Source of the DNA: Kiritimatiellia bacterium
Lineage (GTDB): Bacteria; Verrucomicrobiota; Kiritimatiellia; RFP12; UBA1067
Direction of reading: 5' to 3'
Length of the DNA: 5,715 bases
Assembly: GCA_017389885.1 (NCBI GenBank)
Contig: JAFPDR010000107.1
Coordinates: 1-5,715, forward strand
Position 1 is the stretch's first letter. Each line of letters opens with the position of its first letter. The translations under genes and the position numbers were made by a program. Below, piece after piece: positions 5,511-5,715 of this stretch. The notes below the pieces were generated by a model. That model was not told where the DNA came from, ran no database searches, and worked only from the letters and a program-made list of their open reading frames with translations.

Positions 5511-5715
5511 TCAGACGGACGAGATGGTGACGAGGTGCTTCGCGAGGACGGCGAACAGGGCGGAGAGTCCGTATCCCGCGAGGATGATCCACATCGGCCA
5601 GTCGGTGAGGAGGATGCGCTCCGGACGCCCCACGTCCGCCTTCGAGTAGACGAGCTTCAGGTAGCGCGCTATGCCGAGCGCGACGAAGACGGCGGTCAGC
5701 GGAAGATACTTCGTC
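5511..5715 (-). CDS. UbiA-superfamily prenyltransferase, decaprenyl-phosphate phosphoribosyltransferase-like, C-terminal part
   Basis: Only the last 67 residues and the stop are inside the window; the gene begins beyond 5715. Translated by hand, the piece holds two hydrophobic segments (LPLTAVFVALGIARYLKLV and IILAGYGLSALFAVLA) joined by a loop with RPERILLTDWP. The RYL-x-LV and LLTD-x-P pattern matches the C-terminal end of decaprenyl-phosphate phosphoribosyltransferases, which put phosphoribose from PRPP onto polyprenyl phosphate at the inner membrane, the first step to polyprenyl-phosphoarabinose. Other UbiA enzymes remain possible because the catalytic Asp-rich motifs lie outside the window. 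The next gene starts 126 bp downstream behind its own promoter, so the two are adjacent but probably separate units. Confidence 0.72.
   Translation of the reverse strand, partial: TKYLPLTAVFVALGIARYLKLVYSKADVGRPERILLTDWPMWIILAGYGLSALFAVLAKHLVTISSV

Noticed and set aside
5502..5518. Hairpin CCGTC/GACGG over the stop of the UbiA-like gene as a terminator
   Set aside because: The stem has only five pairs, overlaps the stop codon and is not followed by a T tract in the minus direction.
1..5715. CRISPR array, insertion sequence, tRNA or riboswitch
   Set aside because: No spaced direct repeats, transposase motifs, terminal inverted repeats or tRNA-like sequences were seen, and the only gaps are 75 and 126 bp promoter regions.

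Overview
The window is a GC-rich (by eye above 60%), densely coded stretch of a Gram-negative bacterial chromosome. All seven genes I can support lie on the minus strand, so transcription runs from high to low coordinates. A Kdo transferase (WaaA) shows that the host makes a lipopolysaccharide with Kdo. The WaaA variant motif GSQNMIEP, in place of the proteobacterial GGHNPLEP, and an undescribed-looking set of companion genes hint at a Planctomycetes-Verrucomicrobia-Chlamydiae relative, for example a gut Verrucomicrobiota or Kiritimatiellota lineage. That placement is inference from memory and is weak. There are no mobile elements, CRISPR arrays, tRNA or rRNA genes.

Layout in transcription order. 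(1) 5715-5511: the C-terminal end of a UbiA-superfamily membrane prenyltransferase, most like decaprenyl-phosphate phosphoribosyltransferase. (2) 5510-5385: an intergenic region with a good sigma70-type promoter (TTGACG, 18 bp, TATAAT) inside an arrangement of inverted repeats. (3) 5384-1723: four genes packed as one operon (4-nt ATGA overlap, then gaps of 2 and 1 nt). They are an alkaline-phosphatase/nucleotide-pyrophosphatase superfamily protein with substituted metal ligands; a membrane-anchored coiled-coil protein with an RGG-type glycine-rich tail; a cysteine-rich protein resembling peptidase U32; and a Crp/Fnr-family regulator. (4) 1722-1648: a short gap with an extended -10 promoter (TGGTATAAT). 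(5) 1647-1: a two-gene unit with a NeuD/PglD-like left-handed beta-helix acyltransferase followed by waaA, which runs off the window.

The acyltransferase and waaA fit envelope glycolipid assembly. The four-gene operon has no obvious described function. It combines a probable phosphoesterase-fold enzyme, an envelope-anchored helical protein, a candidate iron-sulfur protein and its own regulator, and is the part of the window most worth following up. Three annotated starts rest on context: the phosphatase-like gene starts downstream of its promoter, the coiled-coil gene starts at the ATG behind a GGGGAG ribosome binding site, and the U32-like gene starts at GTG rather than at an upstream ATG that would read the neighbour's glycine-rich repeat out of frame.
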